DNA of 64,000 nucleotides from Bradyrhizobium symbiodeficiens (GCF_002266465.3 NZ_CP029427.2:3722501-3786500); one strand, 5' to 3'; positions 1-8,706 are shown, numbered from the stretch's first letter. Numbers and translations are program-made. The notes: generated by a model from the sequence alone, not told the origin.

Positions 1-173
1 TTCACCACCGGCTGTACCGCGAACACGTCAGGATGGCGGCTGAAGGCTTCCATCGCGCGGTAGATCACGGGGACGCCGCCGATCTCGCGATATTGCTTCG
101 GCCCGCCGGCGCCGGCGCGCAATCCCCGTCCGGCTGCGACGAGGACGACTGCGGTGCGTTGTGATTTCGCCAT
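1..173 (-). CDS. ispDF: IspD/IspDF, N-terminal part (2-C-methyl-D-erythritol 4-phosphate cytidylyltransferase)
   Basis: Only the first 57 codons lie in the window; the gene runs off the left edge. The N-terminus MAKSQRTAVVLVAAG is followed by RGLRAGAGGPKQY, the glycine-rich CTP-binding loop with its conserved lysine (G-x-G-x-x-K-Q-Y), which is diagnostic for IspD cytidylyltransferases of the non-mevalonate isoprenoid pathway. In rhizobia the protein is normally a bifunctional IspD-IspF fusion; that cannot be seen here and is inferred from relatives. The gene is divergent from dusB, as usual in Bradyrhizobium and Rhodopseudomonas. Confidence 0.88.
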   Translation of the reverse strand, partial: MAKSQRTAVVLVAAGRGLRAGAGGPKQYREIGGVPVIYRAMEAFSRHPDVFAVQPVV

Positions 174-306
174 AGGACTCAAATACTCAGTCGGTGATGG
201 AAAGAGTCGGGGAGTGGGGTGACTGCCGCATGCCTCTAGCACGGCAGGCCCGCAAAAAAAGGGGGTTTCCCCGGATTGTAGGAGACAGCATTTTGCTGCA
301 CTGCAC

Positions 307-334
307 TTGAAAGATTTGCAGAATTGTCTAAACT
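307..334 (+). promoter_or_regulatory. Predicted sigma-70-type promoter of dusB-ntrBC
   Basis: TTGAAA (307-312) and TAAACT (329-334) are separated by 16 bases, a fair match to housekeeping -35/-10 elements. It would start transcription near 341, about 80 bases before the GTG start of dusB. Prediction from sequence only. Confidence 0.35.
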
Positions 335-352
335 GTAGGCATGACGCTTGAC

Positions 353-369
353 TGCACAAGAATTGTGCG
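353..369 (+). promoter_or_regulatory. Candidate NtrC-binding site upstream of dusB-ntrBC
   Basis: The dyad GCACAA-GAA-TTGTGC (354-368) contains GCAC-N7-GTGC, the core of the enterobacterial NtrC consensus TGCAC-N7-GTGCA. It lies about 20 bases downstream of the predicted transcription start. NtrC autorepression of the dusB(nifR3)-ntrBC operon is known in some rhizobia, and this position fits a roadblock-type repression. The function here is inferred. Confidence 0.5.
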
Positions 370-423
370 CAAGATAGATCATGGCAGGCGCGATGAGGCC
401 CCTGCCCAGTCGACGAGACCCCT

Positions 424-1458
424 GTGACCGGTTCGGCAGTATTCGGCTCTAAGCCGTTGAAAATAGGCGATATTGATGTCGTCACCCCGGTCTTCCTGGC
501 GCCGATGTCGGGAGTGACGGACTCGCCCGTCCGCCGGCTGGCCGCCGAGCTTGGGGCCGGTCTCGTCGTCTCGGAAATGACCGCCAGCGATGAACTCGCC
601 AATGGTCACCGGATGTCCCGGTTGCGCTGCGAAGCCACCGGCATCGGCCCGCACGTGGTCCAGCTCGCCGGCTGCGAGACCCATTGGATGGGCGAGGGCG
701 CCCGGATCGCCGAGGCCGAGGGCGCCGATATCATCGACATCAACATGGGCTGTCCGGCCCGCCACGTCACCGGCGGCCAGTCCGGCTCGGCCTTGATGCG
801 CGACCTCGACCACGCCGTCAGCCTGATCGATGCCACCATCGAGGCGGTGAAGGTGCCGGTGACGCTGAAGATGCGGCTCGGCTGGGACGACCAGACCCGC
901 AACGCGCCGGAGCTGGCACGGCGCGCGGAAGCCGCCGGCGTCAAGCTCGTTACGGTCCACGGCCGCACCCGCAGCCAGTTCTACAAGGGCGAGGCCGATT
1001 GGGATGCGATCCGTGCCGTGCGCGAGGCGGTCTCGATTCCGCTCGTCGTCAATGGCGACATCACGACTTACGAGAAGGCGCTCGCGGCGCTCGAGGCTTC
1101 CGGCGCCGACGCCGTGATGATCGGCCGTGGCGCAAACGGCCAGCCCTGGCTGCCCGGCCAGATCGGCCGCCGCCTGAAGGGCGGGGCCGAGGAGGCTGTG
1201 CCCTCGCTGGACACGCAGCTTCATTATGTCCGCACGCTCTATGAGGGCGTCTGCGCGCTCTATGGTCTGCGCATCGGTCTCAGGCATGCCCGCAAGCATC
1301 TCGGCTGGGCCCTCGACGTCGCAGCGCAGGCGAGCCGCGCGCCGGCCGAGAAGCTGAAATCCTGGCGGCACACAATCCTCACCTCCGAGGATCCGGGCCG
1401 CGTCCACCAATTACTGCAAGACGCATTCGACGACTTCGCATGGAGCGCTGCTGCATGA
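424..1458 (+). CDS. dusB: tRNA-dihydrouridine synthase DusB (NifR3)
   Basis: FMN-dependent enzyme reducing specific tRNA uridines to dihydrouridine; 344 residues, the usual size. The TIM barrel shows VFLAPMSGVTDSPVRR near the N-terminus (flavin site), DIIDINMGCPARHV with the catalytic Cys of the NMGCP motif, LKMRLGW and TVHGRTRSQFYKG. The start is GTG at 424: an in-frame stop at 394 and no other start codon between leave no alternative. Its 3' end overlaps ntrB by ATGA. First gene of the nifR3-ntrB-ntrC operon, whose linkage to nitrogen control is conserved in alphaproteobacteria although the tRNA enzyme has no proven role in it. Confidence 0.95.
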   Translation: MTGSAVFGSKPLKIGDIDVVTPVFLAPMSGVTDSPVRRLAAELGAGLVVSEMTASDELANGHRMSRLRCEATGIGPHVVQLAGCETHWMGEGARIAEAEGADIIDINMGCPARHVTGGQSGSALMRDLDHAVSLIDATIEAVKVPVTLKMRLGWDDQTRNAPELARRAEAAGVKLVTVHGRTRSQFYKGEADWDAIRAVREAVSIPLVVNGDITTYEKALAALEASGADAVMIGRGANGQPWLPGQIGRRLKGGAEEAVPSLDTQLHYVRTLYEGVCALYGLRIGLRHARKHLGWALDVAAQASRAPAEKLKSWRHTILTSEDPGRVHQLLQDAFDDFAWSAAA

Positions 1459-2630
1459 GCTCAGCTGCTGAACATCGTCGGCCGGTTCCGTCCGACAGCG
1501 ACGCGATCCTGGATGCCTTGCCCAATCCCGTGCTCATGATCGGGCCGGACGGGAAGATCGTCGCCGCCAACATCGCGACCGAAGCCTTCTTCGACATTTC
1601 GACACAGTTTTTGAAGCGGCAGTCGCTGAAAGAGCTGGTGCCGTTCGGCAGTCCCTTGCTGGCGCTGATCGACCAGGTGCGCTCGTCGAACGCGCCGGTC
1701 AACGAATACAAGGTCGATCTCGGCACCCCGCGCATGGGCGGCGACCGCCAGGTCGATCTTCACGTCGCGCCGCTGACCGAGCGGCCCGGCCATATCGTGG
1801 TGATGCTGCAGGAGCGCTCCATCGCCGACAAGATGGACCGCCAGCTCACCCATCGCAGCGCGGCGCGCTCGGTGATCGCGCTGGCTGCGATGCTGGCGCA
1901 CGAGATCAAGAATCCGCTCTCGGGCATCCGCGGCGCGGCGCAGCTTCTCGAGCAGCAGGCCTCGTCCGAGGACCGCATGCTGACGCGCCTGATCTGCGAC
2001 GAGGCCGACCGCATCGTGACGCTGGTCGACCGCATGGAGGTGTTCGGCGACGAGCGCCCCGTGTTGCGCGGCCCCGTCAACATCCATTCGGTGCTCGACC
2101 ACGTCAAGCGGCTGGCTCAGTCCGGCTTTGCCCGCAACATCCGCTTCATCGAGGACTACGATCCCTCGCTGCCGCCGGTGCTGGCGAACCAGGACCAGTT
2201 GATCCAGGTGTTCCTCAATCTCGTGAAGAACGCCGCCGAAGCGCTGATCGACGTTCCCGACGGCGAGATCCAGCTCACCACCGCGTTCCGCCCCGGCGTG
2301 CGCCTGTCGGTCCCCGGTCAAAAATCCCGGGTCTCCCTGCCGCTCGAATTCTGCGTGAGGGACAATGGACCAGGCGTACCGGACGATCTTCTGCCCAACC
2401 TGTTCGATCCCTTCGTGACCACCAAGCAGACCGGCTCTGGCCTCGGTCTCGCACTGGTCGCCAAGATCATCGGCGATCACGGGGGCATCATCGAATGCGA
2501 ATCTCAGCCGCGCAAAACCACCTTCCGCGTGCTGATGCCGATGTATTCCACATCGGTGAAACATGCCGATCACGGCAGTCACGACGGCTCTGCCGGGAAG
2601 TCGTCGGCTGCATCTCAGGGGGCAAAATGA
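1455..2630 (+). CDS. ntrB: Nitrogen regulation sensor kinase NtrB (GlnL)
   Basis: Cytoplasmic histidine kinase/phosphatase that controls NtrC under direction of PII proteins. The 391-residue product has an N-terminal PAS domain (about 15-125), the H-box AMLAHEIKNPLSGIRG with phospho-acceptor His149, N-box NLVKNAAEAL, G1 DNGPGVP and G2 GSGLGLALV. I use ATG 1455, which overlaps the dusB stop (ATGA, translational coupling), rather than the in-frame ATG 15 bases upstream, which would only add MERCC. No membrane segment is visible. ntrC follows after 9 bases. Confidence 0.95.
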   Translation: MSSAAEHRRPVPSDSDAILDALPNPVLMIGPDGKIVAANIATEAFFDISTQFLKRQSLKELVPFGSPLLALIDQVRSSNAPVNEYKVDLGTPRMGGDRQVDLHVAPLTERPGHIVVMLQERSIADKMDRQLTHRSAARSVIALAAMLAHEIKNPLSGIRGAAQLLEQQASSEDRMLTRLICDEADRIVTLVDRMEVFGDERPVLRGPVNIHSVLDHVKRLAQSGFARNIRFIEDYDPSLPPVLANQDQLIQVFLNLVKNAAEALIDVPDGEIQLTTAFRPGVRLSVPGQKSRVSLPLEFCVRDNGPGVPDDLLPNLFDPFVTTKQTGSGLGLALVAKIIGDHGGIIECESQPRKTTFRVLMPMYSTSVKHADHGSHDGSAGKSSAASQGAK

Positions 2631-2639
2631 GGATCAACG

Positions 2640-4082
2640 ATGCCCGCAGGTAGCATTCTCGTAGCTGATGACGACACCGCCATCCGCACGGTTCTCAACC
2701 AGGCACTTTCCCGCGCCGGGTATGAAGTCAGGCTGACCGGCAATGCCGCGACGCTATGGCGCTGGGTCAGCCAAGGGGAGGGCGATCTCGTCATCACCGA
2801 CGTGGTGATGCCGGATGAAAACGCCTTCGACCTCTTGCCGCGGATCAAGAAGATGCGGCCGAATTTGCCCGTCATCGTCATGAGCGCGCAAAACACCTTC
2901 ATGACGGCGATCCGCGCCTCCGAGCGCGGGGCTTACGAATATCTGCCGAAGCCGTTCGACCTCAAGGAGCTGATCGCCATCGTCGGCCGCGCGCTGGCCG
3001 AGCCGAAGGAGCGGGTCTCGACGCCGGACGAGGACGCCGAGATGGAGGCGATCCCGCTGGTCGGCCGCTCGCCGGCGATGCAGGAAATCTACCGCGTGCT
3101 GGCGCGGCTGATGCAGACCGATCTCACCGTGATGATCACCGGCGAGTCCGGCACTGGCAAGGAGCTGGTGGCGCGCGCGCTGCACGATTACGGCAAGCGC
3201 CGCAACGGCCCGTTCGTCGCGGTCAACATGGCGGCGATCCCGCGCGACCTCATCGAATCCGAGCTGTTCGGCCATGAGCGCGGCGCCTTTACCGGCGCCA
3301 ACACCCGCGCCTCCGGCCGGTTCGAACAGGCCGAGGGCGGCACGCTATTCCTCGACGAAATCGGCGACATGCCGATGGAGGCACAGACCCGTCTCTTACG
3401 CGTGCTGCAGCAGGGCGAATACACCACCGTCGGCGGCCGCACCCCGATCAAGACCGACGTGCGCATCGTCGCGGCCTCCAACAAGGATCTGCGCGTCCTG
3501 ATCCAGCAGGGGCTGTTCCGGGAAGACCTGTTCTTCCGCCTCAACGTGGTGCCGCTGCGGCTGCCGCCGCTGCGCGAACGCATCGAGGACCTGCCCGATC
3601 TCATCCGTCACTTCTTCGCGCTGGCCGAGAAGGACGGCCTGCCGCCCAAGAAGCTCGACGTGCTGGCGCTGGAGCGGCTGAAGCAGCATCGCTGGCCGGG
3701 CAACGTGCGCGAACTGGAAAACCTCGCCCGGCGGCTCGCTGCGCTCTATCCGCAGGATGTGATCACGGCCTCCGTCATCGACGGCGAGCTCGCGCCGCCC
3801 TCGGTCAGCCCGGGTGCAGCCGTGCAGCAGGGCGTCGACAATCTCGGCGGCGCCGTGGAGGCCTATCTGTCCTCGCACTTCCAGGGTTTCCCGAACGGCG
3901 TGCCGCCGCCGGGCCTCTATCACCGCATCCTCAAGGAGATCGAGGTGCCGCTGCTCACGGCCGCGCTCGCCGCCACCCGCGGTAACCAGATCCGCGCCGC
4001 AGACCTGCTCGGCCTCAACCGCAACACGCTGCGCAAGAAGATCCGGGACCTCGACATCCAGGTGTATCGGAGCGGGGGATAG
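2640..4082 (+). CDS. ntrC: Nitrogen regulator NtrC (GlnG), sigma-54 activator
   Basis: Response regulator activating sigma-54 promoters of nitrogen assimilation genes. Order in the 480-residue chain: receiver domain with acidic pocket D10-D12 and phospho-acceptor D54; AAA+ domain with Walker A GESGTGKE (168-175), the sigma-54 contact loop GAFTGA (215-220) and Walker B GGTLFLDE (233-240); Fis-type helix-turn-helix at the end (NQIRAADLLGLNRNTLRKKI). GAGG precedes the ATG at good spacing. Complete, with all key residues present. A stable hairpin lies about 40 bases after the stop. Confidence 0.97.
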   Translation: MPAGSILVADDDTAIRTVLNQALSRAGYEVRLTGNAATLWRWVSQGEGDLVITDVVMPDENAFDLLPRIKKMRPNLPVIVMSAQNTFMTAIRASERGAYEYLPKPFDLKELIAIVGRALAEPKERVSTPDEDAEMEAIPLVGRSPAMQEIYRVLARLMQTDLTVMITGESGTGKELVARALHDYGKRRNGPFVAVNMAAIPRDLIESELFGHERGAFTGANTRASGRFEQAEGGTLFLDEIGDMPMEAQTRLLRVLQQGEYTTVGGRTPIKTDVRIVAASNKDLRVLIQQGLFREDLFFRLNVVPLRLPPLRERIEDLPDLIRHFFALAEKDGLPPKKLDVLALERLKQHRWPGNVRELENLARRLAALYPQDVITASVIDGELAPPSVSPGAAVQQGVDNLGGAVEAYLSSHFQGFPNGVPPPGLYHRILKEIEVPLLTAALAATRGNQIRAADLLGLNRNTLRKKIRDLDIQVYRSGG

Positions 4083-4122
4083 CTCTTCCGCGACGAACGC
4101 TAATCACGCTTGCGCGGACGGT

Positions 4123-4156
4123 GGCTCGGCTCCCCCTACCAGAGCGGAGCCGAGCC
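4123..4156 (+). terminator. Stem-loop after ntrC (possible terminator or processing site)
   Basis: Perfect 11-base inverted repeat: GGCTCGGCTCC at 4123-4133 and its complement at 4146-4156, with a 12-base loop. No T-run follows, so intrinsic termination is uncertain. It separates ntrBC from ntrYX. Confidence 0.45.
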
Positions 4157-4275
4157 TGTCCGGATCGCGCTGGCCGTTGTGGCTGACGCGGTGAGCAGAA
4201 GTCGGTATCGGGCCTGAACGTTCCACTGAAAGAGGACGATCTCGCCTTTTTGATACGCAAAGCGCATCGCCGCTC

Positions 4276-4416
4276 CTATCTGACCAGGCGGGCTGATGTC
4301 GGCAGCATGGCCAAGTCAGCCGGCTCCTGGAGACCCGGGCCGTTGACCAGCAGGTCAGAGGCCACGATCAGTAGCAGCACAGCGGAAGTCATTATCGCGA
4401 GAAAGATCCTGTCCAT
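4276..4416 (-). CDS. Possible 46-residue membrane protein between ntrC and ntrY
   Basis: Antisense to the operon, an ATG-started frame encodes MDRIFLAIMTSAVLLLIV followed by ASDLLVNGPGLQEPADL and ends with TAG. It has the form of a small single-span protein: one hydrophobic helix over residues 4-20, then a short polar tail. No strong Shine-Dalgarno sequence precedes it and no promoter is evident, so it is only a candidate. It lies in a 510-base gap otherwise lacking genes. I do not recognise a family. Confidence 0.35.
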   Translation of the reverse strand: MDRIFLAIMTSAVLLLIVASDLLVNGPGLQEPADLAMLPTSARLVR

Positions 4417-4592
4417 GCCGGATCAAGCCGGAACGGCCCGAGTCTGTTCCCGCTGATCCGGCATTGCCCTGTGGATGCGCCGGTCCGTCGCGGCGGAGGC
4501 GCCGCGGAATTGTCGCAATTCGGCAACAATGTGGTACGAATACATCAGTGTCCGCCCATCGCGGACCCGTTTTCAGCATCGCCATTGCCGGA

Positions 4593-7010
4593 ATGACCAG
4601 CGCAGACACCTCGGCCGCACACTTTGACACGGCACCAGCGGAAGAGCCCCGGCGTTGGTCGGCGCGGCGCTGGCTGGCGCCCTTTGCCGTGGTGCTCGCG
4701 CTGCTCTCGGCCTTCCTGACCTTCCTGGTCCTGACCGGCCTGACCACAATCGACCCGACGCCGGCGGTGGTCCGCTCGATCTACCTGACCAACGCGGCCA
4801 CGATCCTGCTGCTGGTCGGCATCATCATCCGCGAGCTCTGGCAGCTGATCCTGGCGCGGCGGCGGGGCAGGGCGGCGGCGCGGCTCCATGTCCAGATCGT
4901 CAGCCTGTTCTCGATCGTGGCGGTGCTGCCGGCGGTGCTGGTCGCCGTGGTCGCCAACGTCACCATCGAACGCGGCCTCGACCGGTTGTTCTCCGGCCCG
5001 ACCAAGGAGGTGATCCAGAATTCGCTGACGATCGCGCGGGCCTATATGCAGGACCATGCGCAGCTGATCCGTGGCGACATTCTCGGCATGGCCAACGACA
5101 TCGCGCATGCCCGGCCACTCTACGACCAGGATCGCCGCTCGTTCCGGGAGATGCTGAGCGCCAGCGCCGCTTCGCGCAACCTGCCGGGCGCGATGATCAT
5201 CGACAAGAACACCAACATCCTGGAATCCGCCGACACCGGGATGCGGCTCGCCTATTCGCCGCCCGCGCCGGACTTCCTCAGCAACGTCAACGAATCCGAG
5301 CCCGAGATCGCGATCCTTCCCGATGCGAGCTACGTGGCCGCGGTGATCCGGCTGCGCGCCTTCAGCGACACCTTCCTCTATGTCGCCCGCCCCCTCGATC
5401 CGAATGTCGTCAATCAGGTCAAGCAGACCGAGGTCAGCGTCGCCGAATACGCCCAGATCGAGTCGCGCCGGCTCGGTATCCAGGTGGCCTTCGCGCTGAT
5501 GTTCGCCGTGATCGCGCTGACCATCCTGATGGCCTCGGTGCTGATCGGCCTCAACTTCGCCAATTCGTTGGTCTCGCCGATCCGGCGGCTGATGAACGCG
5601 GCCCACACGGTCTCGACCGGCGACCTTAATGTCCAGGTGCCCGTGCAGCAGTCGGAAGGCGATCTCGCCCAACTGGGAGAGACCTTCAACAAGATGACGC
5701 AGGAGTTGCGCAGCCAGCGTGATGAACTCGTCAACGCCAGCGACCTCATCGACAGCCGCCGCCGCTTCATCGAAGCGGTGCTGTCTTCCGCAAGCGCGGG
5801 CATCATCGGCGTCGATACATCAGGCAGCGTCGGCATTTTGAACCGCTCGGCGGAGAAGCTGATCGGGCACTCCGAGGCGGAGACGCTCGGTCATCCGCTC
5901 TCCGACGTGTTGCCAGAGCTCGACGAGACGATGACCGCGGCGCGGGAAGGGAGCCAGCGTCTGGTGCAGGGCCAGATCACGATCACCCGCGACGGCACCG
6001 AGCGCAATCTCTCGGTCCGCGTCAGCGCCGAGAAGAACCAGCCGCACGACAGTTACATCATCACGCTCGACGACATCACCGAGTTGGTCTCGGCGCAGCG
6101 CACCTCGGCCTGGGGCGACGTGGCGCGGCGCATCGCGCACGAGATCAAGAACCCGCTGACGCCGATCCAGCTCTCGGCCGAGCGCATCCGCCGCAAGTTC
6201 GGGAAGGACATCACCGAGGCCAAGGACAAGCAGATATTCGAGCAGTGCACCGACACCATCGTGCGCCAAGTCGACGACATCCGCCGCATGGTCGACGAGT
6301 TCTCGCGCTTTGCACGGATGCCGAAACCGGTGATGGAGGGCGAGGACGTCGCCGACGCGGTGCGGCAGGCGGTGTTCCTGATGAAGGTCGCCCATCCCGA
6401 GATCGATATCGAGGTCGAGTTCAAAGACGATCCGCTTCGCGCCCAGTTCGACCGGCGGCTGATCTCGCAGGCGGTCACCAACATCGTCAAGAACGCCACC
6501 GAGGCGATCGAGCAGGTCCCGCCCGAGGAGCTCGGCAAAGGCCGCATCGACGTCGTGGTGTCGCGCCAGGGCGAGGACGTGCTGATCGACGTCATCGACA
6601 ACGGTATCGGCCTGCCCAAGGTCGCGCGCTCGCGGCTGCTCGAGCCCTACGTGACGACGCGCGCCAAGGGCACCGGCCTCGGCCTTGCCATCGTCGGCCG
6701 CGTGTTGGAAGACCATGGCGGGCGCATCGAGTTGAAGGATGCTTCCGACTTCCGCGCGGGCCAGCGCGGCGCCTGGATGCGGATGCGCTTTGCGATCTCG
6801 GGCCTACCCGCGAAGGCCGAGGGAGCCGAGCAGGCCCCGGTGGGAGCCGAACAGGCCCCGGCGGCCGCGGTCAAGGACGCAACCGGCGGGCAGGCCGGCG
6901 CTCCTGTCAAGGACCTGGCGCAGGAAACAAATAAGCCGGCGGCCGAAACCAAAGAGGCCGCTGAAAAGACCAATGATTCAACGAAAATCGAAGCCTCAAC
7001 AGGCAGCTGA
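4593..7010 (+). CDS. ntrY: Membrane sensor kinase NtrY
   Basis: Sensor of the NtrYX system, linked in alphaproteobacteria to nitrogen, redox and envelope control. The 805-residue protein starts with a basic segment, then several membrane helices in the first third, an extracytoplasmic portion, a further helix (VAFALMFAVIALTILMASV), HAMP, PAS, and kinase core with RRIAHEIKNPLTPIQLS (His516), N-box NIVKNATEAI, G1 DNGIGLP and G2 GTGLGLAI. I chose ATG 4593 (MTSADTSAAH); the frame stays open upstream to 4464, but that part is Arg/Cys-rich and not protein-like. The C-terminal 65 residues are an Ala/Glu/Lys-rich tail containing a tandem 21-base duplication. Confidence 0.92.
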   Translation: MTSADTSAAHFDTAPAEEPRRWSARRWLAPFAVVLALLSAFLTFLVLTGLTTIDPTPAVVRSIYLTNAATILLLVGIIIRELWQLILARRRGRAAARLHVQIVSLFSIVAVLPAVLVAVVANVTIERGLDRLFSGPTKEVIQNSLTIARAYMQDHAQLIRGDILGMANDIAHARPLYDQDRRSFREMLSASAASRNLPGAMIIDKNTNILESADTGMRLAYSPPAPDFLSNVNESEPEIAILPDASYVAAVIRLRAFSDTFLYVARPLDPNVVNQVKQTEVSVAEYAQIESRRLGIQVAFALMFAVIALTILMASVLIGLNFANSLVSPIRRLMNAAHTVSTGDLNVQVPVQQSEGDLAQLGETFNKMTQELRSQRDELVNASDLIDSRRRFIEAVLSSASAGIIGVDTSGSVGILNRSAEKLIGHSEAETLGHPLSDVLPELDETMTAAREGSQRLVQGQITITRDGTERNLSVRVSAEKNQPHDSYIITLDDITELVSAQRTSAWGDVARRIAHEIKNPLTPIQLSAERIRRKFGKDITEAKDKQIFEQCTDTIVRQVDDIRRMVDEFSRFARMPKPVMEGEDVADAVRQAVFLMKVAHPEIDIEVEFKDDPLRAQFDRRLISQAVTNIVKNATEAIEQVPPEELGKGRIDVVVSRQGEDVLIDVIDNGIGLPKVARSRLLEPYVTTRAKGTGLGLAIVGRVLEDHGGRIELKDASDFRAGQRGAWMRMRFAISGLPAKAEGAEQAPVGAEQAPAAAVKDATGGQAGAPVKDLAQETNKPAAETKEAAEKTNDSTKIEASTGS
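6821..6862 (+). repeat. 21-base tandem duplication in the ntrY tail
   Basis: Two adjacent 21-base units (6821-6841 and 6842-6862) differ at two positions and encode two copies of G-A-E-Q-A-P-x. The length is a multiple of three, so the frame is kept; it lies in the disordered C-terminal tail and is probably length-variable among strains. Confidence 0.75.
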
Positions 7011-7027
7011 CAAGACAGGCGCGACCC

Positions 7028-8398
7028 ATGGCTAGTGAAATTCTGATTGTCGATGACGAAGCCGATATTCGCGATCTCGTTGCGGGCATTCTCGAGGACG
7101 AGGGTTTCGTCACGCGGACCGCACGCGACAGCGACTCCGCGCTGGCTGAAATCGGCAACCGCAGGCCGCATCTGGTGTTTCTCGACATCTGGCTGCAGGG
7201 CTCGAAGCTCGACGGCTTGCAGTTGCTGGAGCAGGTCAAGAAGGATAATGCCGACCTGCCGGTCGTGATGATCTCCGGCCACGGCAACATCGAGACCGCC
7301 GTCGCCGCGATCAAGCGCGGCGCCTACGACTTCATCGAAAAGCCGTTCAAGGCCGACCGGCTGATCCTGGTCGCCACCAGAGCGCTGGAGAACTCGCGGC
7401 TGAAGCGCGAGGTCAAGGAGCTGAAGCAGCTGGCGCCGAGCGCCAGCTCGCTCGTCGGCCGCTCGCCCAGCATGAACCAACTGCGCCAGACCATCGAGCG
7501 CGCCGCCAAGGCCAACAGCCGCATCCTGATCGTCGGTCCCGCCGGCGCCGGCAAGGAATTGACGGCGCGCACGCTGCATACGGCCTCCGGACGTGCCGAC
7601 GGTCCCTTCGTCGTCATCAACGCAGCCGCGATCACGCCCGACCGCATGGAGCACGAGCTGTTCGGCGTGGAACAGTCCAACGGCGAGCAGGCGCGCAAGC
7701 CCGGCGCGCTCGAGGAAGCCCATGGCGGCACGCTGTTCATCGACGAGATCGCGGACATGCCGCGCGAAACCCAGAACAAGATCCTGCGCGTGCTGGTGGA
7801 GCAGTCGTTCCAGCGCGTCGGCGGCACCGCCAAGATGCAGGTCGACGTCCGCATCATCTCCTCGACCGCGCGCAATCTCGAAGAGGAGATCGCAGCCGGC
7901 CATTTCCGCGAGGACCTCTATCATCGGCTCTCGGTGGTGCCGATCCGCGTGCCTGCGCTGTCGGAGCGGCGCGAGGACATCCCGGAATTGATCGATTATT
8001 TCATGGAGCAGATCTCCGCCGGCAGCGGCCTGCCCAAGCGGCAGATCGGGCAGGACGCGATGGCGGTGCTGCAATCGCACGTCTGGCCGGGCAATGTGCG
8101 CCAGCTCCGCAACAACGTTGAGAGAGTCATGATTCTGGCTGCGGGCGGACCCGAGGTCATTATCACCGCTGACATGTTGCCGCAGGATGTCGGCTCGATG
8201 GTGCCGGCGATGCCGACCAGCAACAATGGCGAGCACATCATGGGCCTGCCGCTGCGCGAGGCCCGCGAAGTGTTCGAACGCGACTATTTGATTGCACAGA
8301 TCAGCCGTTTTTCAGGAAATATTTCTCGCACAGCCGAGTTCGTTGGCATGGAACGGTCGGCGCTGCATCGAAAGTTGAAAGCACTCGGTGTCGGCTGA
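7028..8398 (+). CDS. ntrX: Response regulator NtrX
   Basis: Partner regulator of NtrY, 456 residues. Receiver domain with D9-D10 and phospho-acceptor D53 (VFLDIWLQG), AAA+ domain with Walker A GPAGAGKE (170-177) and Walker B GGTLFIDE (233-240), and a C-terminal Fis-type HTH (SRTAEFVGMERSALHRKLKAL). Where NtrC has GAFTGA, NtrX reads ARKPGALEE, so the sigma-54 contact loop is absent and direct sigma-54 activation is unlikely. It follows ntrY by 17 bases and is co-transcribed. ATG start at 7028. Confidence 0.95.
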   Translation: MASEILIVDDEADIRDLVAGILEDEGFVTRTARDSDSALAEIGNRRPHLVFLDIWLQGSKLDGLQLLEQVKKDNADLPVVMISGHGNIETAVAAIKRGAYDFIEKPFKADRLILVATRALENSRLKREVKELKQLAPSASSLVGRSPSMNQLRQTIERAAKANSRILIVGPAGAGKELTARTLHTASGRADGPFVVINAAAITPDRMEHELFGVEQSNGEQARKPGALEEAHGGTLFIDEIADMPRETQNKILRVLVEQSFQRVGGTAKMQVDVRIISSTARNLEEEIAAGHFREDLYHRLSVVPIRVPALSERREDIPELIDYFMEQISAGSGLPKRQIGQDAMAVLQSHVWPGNVRQLRNNVERVMILAAGGPEVIITADMLPQDVGSMVPAMPTSNNGEHIMGLPLREAREVFERDYLIAQISRFSGNISRTAEFVGMERSALHRKLKALGVG

Positions 8399-8706
8399 CC
8401 CGTTTTCGTACCACGCAGGGCACCGGTTCGCGTTGGGAAAACGCCGTTAAAAACAAGATTCTAACGCCGCGACGTCACCTTATGCGTAAAGCGAGGAAAT
8501 TGATCGAATTCCGTAGTTTTTCGGGGCAGTACGGCGCCGGCTGCCGCTTGAAGCGGCTTGCCTAATAAGTCCACCTGTCCTCTAATCGCACAGCTGTTCC
8601 TTCCGAGGGGGATCTCATGAGGAACGGCAACCGGGAGAGGCCCCGAACGTCACAAAGAGGGCCGCAACCGGCGCAATAAAAAGAAACTCAAAGCGAGAAA
8701 AAAACA
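8399..8706. other. ntrX-hfq intergenic region
   Basis: 308 bases without a gene. Just after the ntrX stop, CGTTTTC (8401-8407) and GAAAACG (8437-8443) form a long-loop inverted repeat; GCCGCTT-G-AAGCGGC (8543-8557) is a near-perfect palindrome. The promoter of hfq should be here, followed by an A-rich leader with GAAACTCAAAGCGAG before the start. I cannot assign exact promoter elements. Confidence 0.5.

Larger units (their letters stand above)
4083..4592. other. ntrC-ntrY intergenic region
   Basis: A gap of 510 bases inside what is otherwise a compact block. It holds the 4123-4156 hairpin, the possible antisense small ORF at 4276-4416, and a perfect dyad GAATTG-TCG-CAATTC at 4507-4521, about 70 bases before the ntrY start, which could be an operator. 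ntrYX therefore probably has its own promoter here; I cannot place -35/-10 elements with confidence. Confidence 0.5.

Noticed and set aside
379..1410. 343-codon minus-strand frame over dusB
   Set aside because: Shadow frame: Ala/Gly/Arg-rich, no motifs, while the plus strand encodes an intact DusB.
8543..8557. GCCGCTT-G-AAGCGGC palindrome as terminator of ntrX
   Set aside because: A one-base centre cannot form a normal hairpin loop and no T-run follows; may be chance or an operator.
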